NCBI GenBank assembly: GCA_963678565.1
Contig: OY782875.1
Coordinates: 744,001 to 808,000, forward strand
Source: SKHV01 sp963678565
Lineage (GTDB): Bacteria; Bacteroidota; Bacteroidia; Bacteroidales; Prolixibacteraceae
Length of the DNA stretch: 64,000 bases
Direction: 5' to 3'
The stretch's first letter is position 1. Each line of letters begins with the position of its first letter. Positions 37,859 to 46,646 of the stretch are shown here, one piece after another. The notes below the pieces were generated by a model. That model saw only the letters and a program-made list of their open reading frames with translations. It ran no database searches and was not told the DNA's origin. The position numbers were made by a program, and so were the translations under genes.

Positions 37859-38795
37859 ATGAAAAAGATTTATGTGTTTTTATTTGTTATGGACTTTGTT
37901 GTTAGCTCATTCGCTCAGAAAGTCAGATATGTGTGTTATCAACATTACAGGAGCAACTGCCACAGTGGCTGAACAGCCAGTTATTGATGCACTTGCTGCA
38001 TATAATGTTACATTGCAACAAGCAACGTATCTAGTTGCAGAAAATTTGGATGCATTAAATGCTGCAGTTCTTGTTATTATTGGCAGATCTGCTAATAGTG
38101 GTGAGGTTATTCCTTCTTTTGATGTTCTTGCTCAGGTTACAACTCTTCTTTTTTATATGAGCCCATTTGTTGCCAGAGGTGACAGGGCTGGATTAGTTGC
38201 AACAGGAAGTGCTAATAATAATGTAACAGGTACAGAAGCCAACATTTAAGCTGTTGTTACTGCAGAGGCTGCGGCAAGTCCTGTTTTTGAAGGCATTTCA
38301 GAAGGAACAATGGATTGGTGGACAGGTATGAATAGTCTTTTTGGAGCTGAAGGTACTACATCAACAAATGCTTCATTGCAAGTAAAGACACCTAATGATG
38401 AGGTTTTATTAGTTGTGTATGATGCAAATGTAGCGATGGATGGTTCTGCTGGGCGTACGGCCCAAGGTCCTCGAGCCTATATGGGGAATGGCCAAGACAA
38501 TGCGGAGCCAGCTAATTATTTTACTTTTACTGATGACGCAAAAACAGTATTTACCAACCTGATAGAATACATGGCATCTTTGAAAACAAGCAAAAGAGAT
38601 GTTACAACACCTAAATTGAATGTTTATGGTGTTGAAGGTGGTATCAAATTACCAGAAAACTCAAATGCCAGTGTTTACTCTGTATCTGGTAAATTAGTGA
38701 AACAAGGCGTAAACGAAAAATTCGTTCCAGCTTCAAAAGGAATGTATATTGTTCGATCAGGTAATTTGTCTGCAAAAGTAATGGTTGTAGAATAA
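37859..38795 (+). pseudogene. Decayed T9SS-sorted secreted protein gene (frameshift plus nonsense)
   Basis: The signal peptide MKKIYVFLFVMDFVVSSFAQ is in one frame; the mature part (SDMCVINITGATATVAEQP onward) is in another, so one base has been gained or lost near 37920. The body then meets an in-frame TAA at 38247-38249, and the same frame continues as AVVTAEAAASPVFEG to a T9SS sorting domain ending at 38795. Layout and length resemble the intact divergent gene at 36458-37495. An alternative in-frame ATG lies at 37853. Confidence 0.8.
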
Positions 38796-38811
38796 GTTTA
38801 CAATTTTATAT

Positions 38812-38848
38812 AAAGAAAAGGCTATTGAATTTCAATAGCCTTTTCTTT
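38812..38848. terminator. Bidirectional terminator between a pseudogene and the transketolase operon
   Basis: AAAGAAAAGGCTATTGAA pairs with its complement over about 17 bp with almost no loop, placed between convergent stop codons. Confidence 0.8.
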
Positions 38849-38864
38849 ATTGATGGATTTTAGA

Positions 38865-39815
38865 TTAAATCAAATTGTTTGCGATATCAGCTAAGGCATT
38901 TCCTGTAATTCCGTAATGTTCAAATATTTCTAATTGAGAACCGGCAACGGTTGGTTCATCTGGGATACCGACTTTCTTAAATGGAACAAAAAGCTGATTC
39001 TCCATTAAATGAGCGGCAACTGCTTCTCCTAATCCTCCATTCACACTGTGTTCTTCAACGGTGATGATGGCTTTGCATTCTTTTGCAGCCTTTTCAATCG
39101 CTACTGTATCTAAAGGTTTAATAGTGTGCATGCTAATTACACGTGCTGAAATTCCTGCTTCATGAAGAATTTTTGCCGCTTCAACAGCTGGTGCAACAGT
39201 TTCGCCACAAGCTATGAAGGCAACATCATTTCCTTTAAGAATAGTTGAAGCTTTTCCAATTTCAAATTTGTCGTCTTCGGAATGCAGATGCGGCATGGCC
39301 TTCTTTCCGAACTTCAAATAAACAGGGCTATCTAATGCTGCCGCTGCTTTGATAGCTGCGCGAGTCTCAAAGTTATCGGCAGGAACAATAATGATAATGT
39401 TATTGATGGCTCGTAAAACGGCTACATCGTGAATGGAGTGGTGCGTTGAGCCCAAGGCCCCGTAACTAACCCCCGCACTTATTCCAACTAAATTGACAGG
39501 GTAGTTAGAATAACAGACATCATTTTTTACCTGCTCCAATGAGCGAGCGGTTAGGAAACAGCCCGGTGAAGTTGCAAAAACCTTCTTTCCGGTTGATGCC
39601 AAGCCAGCTGCTACGCCAACAAGGTTTTGTTCTGCAATACCAACTTCTACAATTTGATTTGGTAACTGCTCGGCAAAAGGCACAAGTTTGCCCGAACCTC
39701 TTGAGTCGCTGGTGACGACAATAATCGTTTCATCAGTTTTTCCAAGTTCGACAAGTGTTTCAGAATAAATTTCTAAATTGGCTTTACCTTTTATTAATTG
39801 ATCTGTAATCTTCAT
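38865..39815 (-). CDS. Transketolase, C-terminal half (candidate apulose-4-phosphate transketolase subunit)
   Basis: A 316-residue protein with the pyrimidine-binding domain (SRGSGKLVPFAEQLPNQIVEVGIAEQNLVGVAAGLA, including the catalytic Glu) and the transketolase C-terminal domain (about 190-310, AIITVEEHSVNGGLGEAV). It works with the N-terminal half encoded 9 bp upstream to form a ThDP enzyme moving two-carbon units. Split transketolases occur in several sugar pathways; the linked isomerase and FGGY kinase suggest apulose 4-phosphate as donor. Last gene of the operon. Confidence 0.85.
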   Translation of the reverse strand: MKITDQLIKGKANLEIYSETLVELGKTDETIIVVTSDSRGSGKLVPFAEQLPNQIVEVGIAEQNLVGVAAGLASTGKKVFATSPGCFLTARSLEQVKNDVCYSNYPVNLVGISAGVSYGALGSTHHSIHDVAVLRAINNIIIIVPADNFETRAAIKAAAALDSPVYLKFGKKAMPHLHSEDDKFEIGKASTILKGNDVAFIACGETVAPAVEAAKILHEAGISARVISMHTIKPLDTVAIEKAAKECKAIITVEEHSVNGGLGEAVAAHLMENQLFVPFKKVGIPDEPTVAGSQLEIFEHYGITGNALADIANNLI

Positions 39816-39824
39816 TTCTTGTTC

Positions 39825-40652
39825 TTACGAAAGTTGACTTTCAAGTTCTTGAATTGCTTGTTGATATTCTTTGTCAGATGGTACTCCATGATGCCATTTC
39901 TTAACATCTTCCATAAAGCTTACTCCTTTTCCTTTGGTAGTGTTTGCAATTATAAAAGTTGGTTTTCCTTTTATTTTAGAAGCGGGTGACAAAGCCTTTT
40001 TGAGTTCTTCATAGTTGTGACCATCCACAATAATTACATTCCATCCAAATGCTTTCCACTTTTCATCAATTGGGTGTGGATTGCAAACTTCCGTATTTCG
40101 ACCAGTTATTTGCAAAGTATTATGATCAAGAATTGCAACTAAATTATCCAGGTTGTAATGTGCTGCCATTTGCGCTGCTTCGTAGTTGGAGCCTTCGGCC
40201 AATTCTCCGTCGCCTAATAAAGTGAAAACACGATAGCTGGCTTTGTCTTTTTTCCCAGCTAAAGCTATTCCGGCACAAATTGGTAAGCCATGCCCTAGTG
40301 CTCCGGTATTAAATTCAATGCCGTTAACCTTTCTTGTGGGGTGGCCAACATATGGAGACTTATATTGACAAAGCGTATTTAAATTTTCTTCATGGAAAAA
40401 GCCTTGGTCGGCTAATACAACATACAATGCTTCTACAGCATGACCTTTACTCTGAATGTAGCGATCGCGATTTGGATCGCTAAAGTTTACTGGGGAAACG
40501 TTCATCGTATGATTGTAAAGTACATTTAATATATCAATACATGACAGGTCACCACCTGTGTGCCCAGCATTTGCCTTTTTGATGTATTTCAGAAGTGCTA
40601 ATCGATACTTGATCGATTTTTGTTGGAGCACTTCATTGGAAATTTCTTTCAT
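39825..40652 (-). CDS. Transketolase, N-terminal half
   Basis: A 275-residue ThDP-binding half of a split transketolase. Cofactor motif: GDGELAEGSNYEAAQMA, ending with the Asn-containing DHNTLQITG loop. The His of KANAGHTGGDLS and the GALGHGLPI block are also present. Together with the adjacent C-terminal half it makes a full active site. The fold is complete, so this is a genuine two-subunit enzyme and not a broken gene. Confidence 0.88.
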   Translation of the reverse strand: MKEISNEVLQQKSIKYRLALLKYIKKANAGHTGGDLSCIDILNVLYNHTMNVSPVNFSDPNRDRYIQSKGHAVEALYVVLADQGFFHEENLNTLCQYKSPYVGHPTRKVNGIEFNTGALGHGLPICAGIALAGKKDKASYRVFTLLGDGELAEGSNYEAAQMAAHYNLDNLVAILDHNTLQITGRNTEVCNPHPIDEKWKAFGWNVIIVDGHNYEELKKALSPASKIKGKPTFIIANTTKGKGVSFMEDVKKWHHGVPSDKEYQQAIQELESQLS

Positions 40653-40693
40653 TTTTAATTTGAATTAATTCATAGCTGTTTGTCAATTACAGG

Positions 40694-40755
40694 AAAGTGA
40701 AACGACGAGGAATTTCGAGATTAAAATGAGATTCTTCTCTTCGTTCAGAATGACA
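40694..40755. repeat. REP-like intergenic repeat fragment
   Basis: On the minus strand the sequence reads TGTCATTCTGAACGAAGAGA followed by AGAATCTC, then a CGAAATTCCTCGTCG half. This resembles the GTCATTCTGAGCGAAGCGAAGAATCTC-type intergenic repeats common in many Bacteroidota. It fills the gap between the isomerase and transketolase genes. Only one copy was noticed in the window. Confidence 0.45.
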
Positions 40756-40765
40756 AATTCCACTT

Positions 40766-42184
40766 TTATTTATCATGATTGTAAAGGTCCCAGCCTAGGT
40801 AGTTTTCAATTGCTTCTTCAATAATTTCAGAAACATGTCCGCGTACCATGGCAACGTGATGTTCAAACCCATTCTTACACATGTATTTCATCAATTTTTG
40901 CAAGTTGTTAATTTCGCAAACTGCAATCCCACCATCCATTCCGTAAGGATCGTCGGTCATGCTTCCTTCACCTAAATAAGATTTAATTGTTCCTTTGGAA
41001 TCATCGGTAGACAATCTGAAATAGGTCATGTTTCCTGCAGCTACTTTTCCTTTTACTGCTCCAAAGGTGTCTTCACTTCCAAGCACGGTTCCCAGTACAT
41101 CTAAGCTTCCAATTTCTATCTCATTTTGGAAAAAAGATTTTGGATAATTGCTGCAATGCGTACACACTACTTTATTGCGATCTTCTGCGAAATTGTTATT
41201 CCAGTCTAAAATTGCCGAAGGAGTATTGGCTGCCAATGCCAAGGCATACATCGAAATGGTTCCCATCACATCTACCTCACAAGCCGATGGCATTAATTTT
41301 TCACCCATCATACTCATGGTAACACATGCTGCGCATCCAAAATTCTTCTCTAAGGATTCCCAGCATTGAATTGCTGAGATGTCGATGTTGTTTTCTTCGA
41401 TCCAATTTTCTACAGCCAATCCAAAACGCGCCTGATGAGCCACTTTGTCTTTTGCGAGTACACTGCAAGTTCCATAGGCCTGTATTTCTTCTGCTTTTTT
41501 CTCAACTGAAGGATCATTAACATCAATTTTTTCGGCTGCTGCAATTATTTCAGACATGTCAACGGGAATAACGGTGATTCCATATTGCTGAAGTAATTTC
41601 TCGCTAAAGCGCATGGTTTGAAACCCGATTGGACGAGTTCCGATGGCTCCAACTCTTAGGTTTTTCAAACCACCAACCACACGACAAATGGCTGAAAATT
41701 TTCGTAGATCTTTTGTAAATGCTTCGCTGTCTAAGCTGTAGGTGTGATAGCTAGTGTCGGTAAATTTAATCCCATATTGATAGAGGTTGTTGCATACCGA
41801 AAGCTTTCCACAGAATGCATCACGACGACTTTTTACATCTACTTTGTCGTTGTCGTCATCAACAGCAACTACCAATACAGGAACTTTAAGTTCTGATAGT
41901 TGTATAGAGTTGACTACTCCCAGCTCATCGCCAAAATTCGGAAGCACAACAATAATTCCTTCGATTTTATCACTATTCTTTTTGAATAGCTTTCCACATT
42001 TTACTGCATCGGCATAGCCTTCTATGTTTCCTGTTGGGGTTTCCGATTCGTCAAGAATGACTACATCAAACCCCATCTTGTTTAATTTTTCCAATACTTT
42101 TTTACGAGCTTCAACAGCCAATTTAAAATTGAAAATATTTCGAGTTGCGATGATTACGCCAAAAGTTTGCTTTCTTGTATTCAT
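40766..42184 (-). CDS. L-fucose/L-arabinose isomerase-fold sugar isomerase
   Basis: A 472-residue aldose-ketose isomerase. Candidate metal ligands in the L-fucose isomerase arrangement are Glu in SACEVDVMG (about 308), Asp in ILDWNNN (about 332) and His in GFEHHVAMVRGH (about 447). It is shorter than true FucI (about 590). It lies 15 bp after an FGGY kinase gene and before a split transketolase. In a pectin locus the best candidate substrate is D-apiose (giving apulose), but L-arabinose, L-fucose or another pentose is possible. It is cytoplasmic. Confidence 0.8.
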   Translation of the reverse strand: MNTRKQTFGVIIATRNIFNFKLAVEARKKVLEKLNKMGFDVVILDESETPTGNIEGYADAVKCGKLFKKNSDKIEGIIVVLPNFGDELGVVNSIQLSELKVPVLVVAVDDDNDKVDVKSRRDAFCGKLSVCNNLYQYGIKFTDTSYHTYSLDSEAFTKDLRKFSAICRVVGGLKNLRVGAIGTRPIGFQTMRFSEKLLQQYGITVIPVDMSEIIAAAEKIDVNDPSVEKKAEEIQAYGTCSVLAKDKVAHQARFGLAVENWIEENNIDISAIQCWESLEKNFGCAACVTMSMMGEKLMPSACEVDVMGTISMYALALAANTPSAILDWNNNFAEDRNKVVCTHCSNYPKSFFQNEIEIGSLDVLGTVLGSEDTFGAVKGKVAAGNMTYFRLSTDDSKGTIKSYLGEGSMTDDPYGMDGGIAVCEINNLQKLMKYMCKNGFEHHVAMVRGHVSEIIEEAIENYLGWDLYNHDK

Positions 42185-42199
42185 TGTTATTTTATTTGT

Positions 42200-43681
42200 T
42201 TATGCTTCAAATTGTGTTTTATCGATGGCTTTCTTCCATCCCTTGTATAGTAGCTCAACAGAAGTTTGATTCATTTCGGGAGTGAATTTTTGATCCGTTT
42301 GGTATAAAGATTCAATTTCAATTAAATCCTCCCAGAATTTTACAGCCAAACCCGCAGCAAATGCAGATCCTAAGGCCGAAATCTCTTCAATTGATGATCT
42401 TTGAACAGTTTGTTTAAGCATATCCGCTTGAAATTGCATTAAGAAGTTATTTCTGGTTGGACCACCATCTACTCTTAACTCTTTAAAATCAATTGCTCCT
42501 TGATTTATCATTAGGTCGATTAAATCTTTTACCTGATATGCAATTGCCTCAAGCGCAGCACGTACAATATGTGCTTTATTTGTAGAACGGTTCATTCCTG
42601 TGATTGACGCTCTTGCAGCATTGTCCCAATACGGAGCTCCAAGACCAACAAAAGCAGGTACCAAATAAACCCCCTCAGTCGAATCGACAGATTGCGCAAG
42701 TGGTTCTGTTTCGGCGGCACTACTGATTAATTGTAATTCATTTTTTAACCAATTTATGGTGTCGCCTGTTGCATGAATATTTCCTTCAAAAACATATGTT
42801 ATTTGATTGTTGAGGGCAAAACCGATGGAGGTAACCAGGCCATTAGGAGCTTCATAAGCAAGTTGTCCAATATTCATCATGATTGAAGAACCTGTTCCGT
42901 AAGTTGCTTTCGCCATGCCAGGCTGGAAACAGTTTTGTCCAAAAAGTGCCGCATGCGAATCGCCCATTAAGCCGGCAATTGGAATGGCATTGTTGAATAT
43001 TATATTGGTGGAAGTGTATCCTGCAATTTCATTACTAGAAATAACTTTAGGCATCATTTCTGGTTTTACATTGAACAGTTCTAGTAATTCTGTATCCCAC
43101 TCCAATTTGTGGATATTAAATAGCATGGTGCGGCAGGCATTAGAGTAATCGGTGGCATGTACTTTGCCATTTGTAAGTTTCCATAAAAGCCAGCTGTCTA
43201 TTGTTCCGACCAATAGGTTTTTTGCAGCTTCTTTTTTAATAGTAATATTATCTAAAGTCCATTTTATTTTACTTGCAGAAAAGTATGGGTCTATGATCAA
43301 TCCGGTTTTATTTTGAATCGTCTTGAGATGAGTTTCTTTTAGAGAATTGCAAATTTCTGCACCACGTTGGCACTGCCATACTGCTGCATTTGCGATTGGA
43401 GTTCCTGTTGATTTATCCCAAATTATTGAGGTTTCGCGTTGGTTGGTGATCGAAATCCCAGCAATTTGTTCTTCTGCGATCTTGCTTTCGGTCAGTAATA
43501 GCTTTATTCCTGTGATTACATTTTCGAATATTTCATTTCCGTCGTGTTCAACAAATCCTGCTTGAGGATAAAATTGTTGATGAGGGATAGAAACACGATG
43601 AATCAATTGAGCGCTTTTATTAAAAAACATCAATTTACTTGCCGAAGTGCTTTGGTCGATTGCGAGTATATATTTTTCCAT
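42200..43681 (-). CDS. FGGY-family carbohydrate kinase (glycerol-kinase-like; candidate apulose kinase)
   Basis: A 493-residue FGGY kinase. N-terminal AIDQSTSASKLMFF is the phosphate-1 loop, GVYLVPAFVGLGAPYWD and RVDGGPTRNNFLMQFQADML form the ATP and adenosine sites. It looks most like glycerol kinase (WQCQRGAEIC, YGTGSSIMMN), so an automatic annotation would call it GlpK. The neighbourhood (isomerase, split transketolase, LacI regulator) indicates a ketose substrate instead. First gene of its minus-strand operon, with two LacI-type operators before it. Confidence 0.82.
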   Translation of the reverse strand: MEKYILAIDQSTSASKLMFFNKSAQLIHRVSIPHQQFYPQAGFVEHDGNEIFENVITGIKLLLTESKIAEEQIAGISITNQRETSIIWDKSTGTPIANAAVWQCQRGAEICNSLKETHLKTIQNKTGLIIDPYFSASKIKWTLDNITIKKEAAKNLLVGTIDSWLLWKLTNGKVHATDYSNACRTMLFNIHKLEWDTELLELFNVKPEMMPKVISSNEIAGYTSTNIIFNNAIPIAGLMGDSHAALFGQNCFQPGMAKATYGTGSSIMMNIGQLAYEAPNGLVTSIGFALNNQITYVFEGNIHATGDTINWLKNELQLISSAAETEPLAQSVDSTEGVYLVPAFVGLGAPYWDNAARASITGMNRSTNKAHIVRAALEAIAYQVKDLIDLMINQGAIDFKELRVDGGPTRNNFLMQFQADMLKQTVQRSSIEEISALGSAFAAGLAVKFWEDLIEIESLYQTDQKFTPEMNQTSVELLYKGWKKAIDKTQFEA

Positions 43682-43693
43682 GAATGATCTAAA

Positions 43694-43707
43694 ACGAAAC
43701 GATTACA
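43694..43707 (-). promoter_or_regulatory. LacI-type operator, weaker copy in the kinase leader
   Basis: ACGAAACGATTACA keeps the AAACGATTACA core of the strong site at 43759 but lacks the leading TG. It lies 13 bp before the kinase start, downstream of the presumed promoter. Confidence 0.5.
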
Positions 43708-43743
43708 CAATAAAATCATTGAGATACAGTGCATAAAATTAGA

Positions 43744-43751
43744 CAATATTA
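43744..43751 (-). promoter_or_regulatory. Possible -7 element of the kinase-isomerase-transketolase operon
   Basis: On the minus strand TAATATTG is one base from TAnnTTTG. It lies between the two operators. Confidence 0.3.
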
Positions 43752-43758
43752 TCTAAAA

Positions 43759-43772
43759 TGAAAACGATTACA
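43759..43772 (-). promoter_or_regulatory. LacI-type operator, strong copy before the kinase operon
   Basis: TGAAAACGATTACA fits TGnAAACGnTTnCA, the general LacI/CcpA-type operator. The 20 bp at 43756-43775 are identical to those at 55764-55783 before the threonate operon. Confidence 0.7.
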
Positions 43773-43812
43773 TTTCTTAATGCGAAAAATAAATAGCTAT
43801 GGTTATTTCGCG

Positions 43813-44808
43813 TTAACTTGACTTTCGTATTTTTAATTCAGCGTTTAGAATCATTTGAATACATTCTCGGGATGGATCATTGATTCGTTGGATCAGTAAT
43901 TCACCAGCTCTTTTGCCAATCTCGTAAGCAGGCTGACGTACTGCCGTTAAAGGCGGGTTTAACGAATTTGACCAATACATATCGTCGAAACCAACAATTG
44001 CTATCTCACTAGGGATTGACAGTTCGTGTTTATGAATTGTTTCAAGCGCTCCGAGTGTAATTAAGTTGTTACCCGTAAAAATCGCATCCGGTGGTTCAGG
44101 GATGTTAAGAAGCTCTTCGCAGAGTTCAATTCCGCTGATATGGCTTGAATCGCCACTTTTAACGAGGTTGGGATCATATTGTAAACCATTATGTATTAAG
44201 GCATCACGATAGCCACGCAAGCGTCGTCTGCTCGAAGGAATTGTTGGTAGTCCTGAAATATGAGCAATCCTGTGATAGCCACTTTTGACTAAATGATCAA
44301 CAGCTTTGAAAGCACCATCGTAGTTATCAACTAAAACAACATCGACATCCGAATTTTTAAGTCCACGATCCACACAAACAACAGGCAAGCCATTGTTTAC
44401 CATTTTTTTCAATTCTAAATCTTCTTCACTTGCAGGTGCAGCAATTAGCCCATCGATTGATTCTGATTGAAGGACTTCCAGATATATTTTTTCTCTTTCA
44501 ATGTCTTGTCCGAAATTGCACATTATGATTGCGTAATTATTCGAAGCAGTTACATCTTCAATACCTCTAAGTACATCAACATAAAATGGATTTTGAATGT
44601 CGGGAACCAAAACCCCAATCAAATTACTTGAAACACTTCTTGATCGCAAGCGTTTTGCAACCCGATTTGGTTGATAGTTTAGTTCTTTGATTGCTTTAAG
44701 AATTTTAGCGCGTGTTGAATCGTTTACATTGCTGCTCTTATTTAATACACGCGAAACTGTTGCAACCGATACTCCGGCTTTTTTAGCCACATCATTCATG
44801 CTTGCCAT
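43813..44808 (-). CDS. LacI-family transcriptional regulator of the pectin locus
   Basis: A 331-residue LacI/GalR-type repressor: N-terminal helix-turn-helix (about 4-24, MNDVAKKAGVSVATVSRVLN), hinge helix (about 50-60, NYQPNRVAKRLRSRS) and a periplasmic-binding-protein-like sensor domain (about 62-328). The hinge residues are those that insert into CG-centred operators, matching the AAACGnTT sites found nearby. The gene lies between the kinase operon and the divergent glycosidase operon. The inducer is probably a sugar or sugar phosphate from the locus. A second ATG three codons in is also possible. Confidence 0.9.
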   Translation of the reverse strand: MASMNDVAKKAGVSVATVSRVLNKSSNVNDSTRAKILKAIKELNYQPNRVAKRLRSRSVSSNLIGVLVPDIQNPFYVDVLRGIEDVTASNNYAIIMCNFGQDIEREKIYLEVLQSESIDGLIAAPASEEDLELKKMVNNGLPVVCVDRGLKNSDVDVVLVDNYDGAFKAVDHLVKSGYHRIAHISGLPTIPSSRRRLRGYRDALIHNGLQYDPNLVKSGDSSHISGIELCEELLNIPEPPDAIFTGNNLITLGALETIHKHELSIPSEIAIVGFDDMYWSNSLNPPLTAVRQPAYEIGKRAGELLIQRINDPSRECIQMILNAELKIRKSS

Positions 44809-44949
44809 AAATCATTCTTTCATTGAAACAGCGCAATTTATACGTTGTAATTGATAAACAATAAGTTTCCGGTAATTTTTTGATAAGAAAAAATTTTAAT
44901 TAAGAAATCAATAAAATTTATAGTGTAATATAGTAAATGTCATCAAGAA

Positions 44950-44963
44950 TGGAAACGTTTACA
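44950..44963 (+). promoter_or_regulatory. LacI-type operator before the glycosidase operon and lacI
   Basis: TGGAAACGTTTACA fits TGnAAACGnTTnCA exactly, within a wider AATG...CATT palindrome. It lies between the divergent lacI gene and GH28 operon and abuts the presumed -33 element. Confidence 0.7.
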
Positions 44964-44993
44964 TTGAAAATCATTTAAATTGTCTTAATTTTG
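44964..44993 (+). promoter_or_regulatory. Promoter of the glycosidase operon
   Basis: TTG at 44964-44966, 19-bp spacer, then TAATTTTG at 44986-44993 (TAnnTTTG): a good Bacteroidota promoter. The operator lies directly against its -33 side, so bound repressor would block it. The first gene starts 79 bp downstream. Confidence 0.6.
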
Positions 44994-45072
44994 TTTCTGA
45001 TGAGTTGACTTAAATGGATTTCTCTTGAGATTATACCGATAAACAGTGTTCTGATCTAATAAATAAATCTAA

Positions 45073-46623
45073 ATGATTAACTGCGAAAATCGTAAATTAG
45101 ATAACAGGAAATATTCCATATTTGGTATGATATTGTTTGTTGTAATTCTCTTGTTTTTGGGATGTAACTCATCCAAAGTGAAAACTTTTAATTCAGGTGA
45201 AGCTAGTGTAGGTGCATACGCAGAAAGAAACACAGCAGACGATTCTGTTTCTTTACCATTCAAATATCAATTTCCGTCTAAAATAAATTTTCCCAACAGA
45301 GAATTTCATATTGACACCAAATATGCAGATAGTAGTAAATTGGCTACATCGATAATTCAAGCGGCAATAGACAGCATGAGCAAAGTTGGTGGTGGTAAAG
45401 TAATTCTATCAAAAGGGGATTGGTTTTCAGGACGAATTTCGTTAAAATCGAATGTGAATTTTCATTTAGAAGAAGGAGCAACCCTCCGATTTAGTGGAGA
45501 GATTGAGGATTACTTACCAGTTGTTTTTACTAGAAATGAAGGTGTTGAAATGTATTGTTTAGGCGCTTGTATTTATGCTTATCAGCAAGAAAATATAGCC
45601 ATTTCTGGAAAAGGTAAATTGATTGGTCCGGCAGAAGGACCGGTGCGTTCGCAATACAATAGTGAGTTATTGATCAGCGAGCAGCTAGATTTTAATTCTC
45701 CAGTTGAAGAGAGGGTTTTTGATGGGAGTAATGGCGCTTCTATTTTTCTTCCAATGTTTATTTCTCCTACTGATTGTAAAAATGTATTAATCGAAGGAGT
45801 TTCGCTTGAGAATACTGCTTTTTGGAATATTGTTCCCGTATATTGCGATGGGGTAACCATTCGTGATATTTCAGTTGAGTCGGTTGGGATTCCGCGAGGC
45901 GATGGAATTGATATTGAATCGTCTCGCAATGTTTTAATCGAGTATTGCACATTAAGCTGCGGCGATGATTGTTTTACTTTGAAGGCCGGGCGAGGAGTAG
46001 ATGGAGTAAGAGTAAATAAACCCACTGAGAATGTACTGGTGCGCTATTGCTTGGCAAAAGAGGGACATGGTGGAATTACCGTTGGTAGCGAAACTGCAGG
46101 AGTAATCCGGAATGTTTTTGTTTACGATTGTAAGTTTGAAAATACAGGTATAGGTATTCGATTTAAAACCCGTAGACCACGTGGAGGTGGTGGCGAGAAT
46201 CTATATTACAAACGCATTAAGATGAAAACTCGTTATACCGCAATTAAATGGGATATGTTGGGTACTCCTGCCTATGTTGGGGAATTGGCTGAACGTTTAC
46301 CACAAAGAGAGGTGACGATGTTAACTCCATTTTACAGGAATATTTCAATTGAAGATTGTGAAATTGAAACCCCAAGCTACTTTTTAAAAGTCATTGGAAT
46401 ACCTGAATCTCCGATAGAAAATGTTATCTTTTCGAATTTAAAGGTAAAGTCGGAAAAGTTGATGGATATTGCCGATGTAAAGAACTTTAATTTTCAAAAT
46501 GTGACGATTGACTCCGACGATTCTAGTATAAATATTAAGAATGGAATAAATGTTGGGTTTGATCAATTGAATTTTAACGTTAACCAAAGCCAGATTATTT
46601 CTTACAAGAAAATAAAGGAATAA
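45073..46623 (+). CDS. GH28-family lipoprotein (polygalacturonase-like), divergent motifs
   Basis: A 516-residue right-handed beta-helix protein with a lipobox (LLFLGC). GH28 motifs in order: RGDGIDIES (Asp kept, but NTD reads RGD), CGDDCFTLKAG (the two catalytic Asp), GHGGITVGSE and GIRFKTRR (RFK in place of RIK). The three acids needed for catalysis are present, but the substrate-binding residues differ from standard polygalacturonases, so it may act on a decorated or RG-II-type substrate. First gene of the plus-strand glycosidase operon. Confidence 0.88.
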   Translation: MINCENRKLDNRKYSIFGMILFVVILLFLGCNSSKVKTFNSGEASVGAYAERNTADDSVSLPFKYQFPSKINFPNREFHIDTKYADSSKLATSIIQAAIDSMSKVGGGKVILSKGDWFSGRISLKSNVNFHLEEGATLRFSGEIEDYLPVVFTRNEGVEMYCLGACIYAYQQENIAISGKGKLIGPAEGPVRSQYNSELLISEQLDFNSPVEERVFDGSNGASIFLPMFISPTDCKNVLIEGVSLENTAFWNIVPVYCDGVTIRDISVESVGIPRGDGIDIESSRNVLIEYCTLSCGDDCFTLKAGRGVDGVRVNKPTENVLVRYCLAKEGHGGITVGSETAGVIRNVFVYDCKFENTGIGIRFKTRRPRGGGGENLYYKRIKMKTRYTAIKWDMLGTPAYVGELAERLPQREVTMLTPFYRNISIEDCEIETPSYFLKVIGIPESPIENVIFSNLKVKSEKLMDIADVKNFNFQNVTIDSDDSSINIKNGINVGFDQLNFNVNQSQIISYKKIKE

Positions 46624-46646
46624 GAAATTGTTAAAAAGTCTAGTGA

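Noticed and set aside
38865..40652. Broken transketolase or DXP synthase gene
   Set aside because: Both halves have complete domain ends, own starts and a normal 9-bp gap, as in natural two-subunit transketolases; DXS domain order and length do not fit.
42200..43681. Calling the FGGY kinase glycerol kinase (glpK)
   Set aside because: It resembles GlpK, but there is no glycerol facilitator or GlpD gene, and its operon partners are a sugar isomerase and a transketolase.
38865..43681. Sulfoquinovose (sulfo-transketolase) pathway
   Set aside because: An isomerase plus split transketolase would fit, but that route needs no FGGY kinase, and no sulfonate transporter or sulfoquinovosidase is visible.
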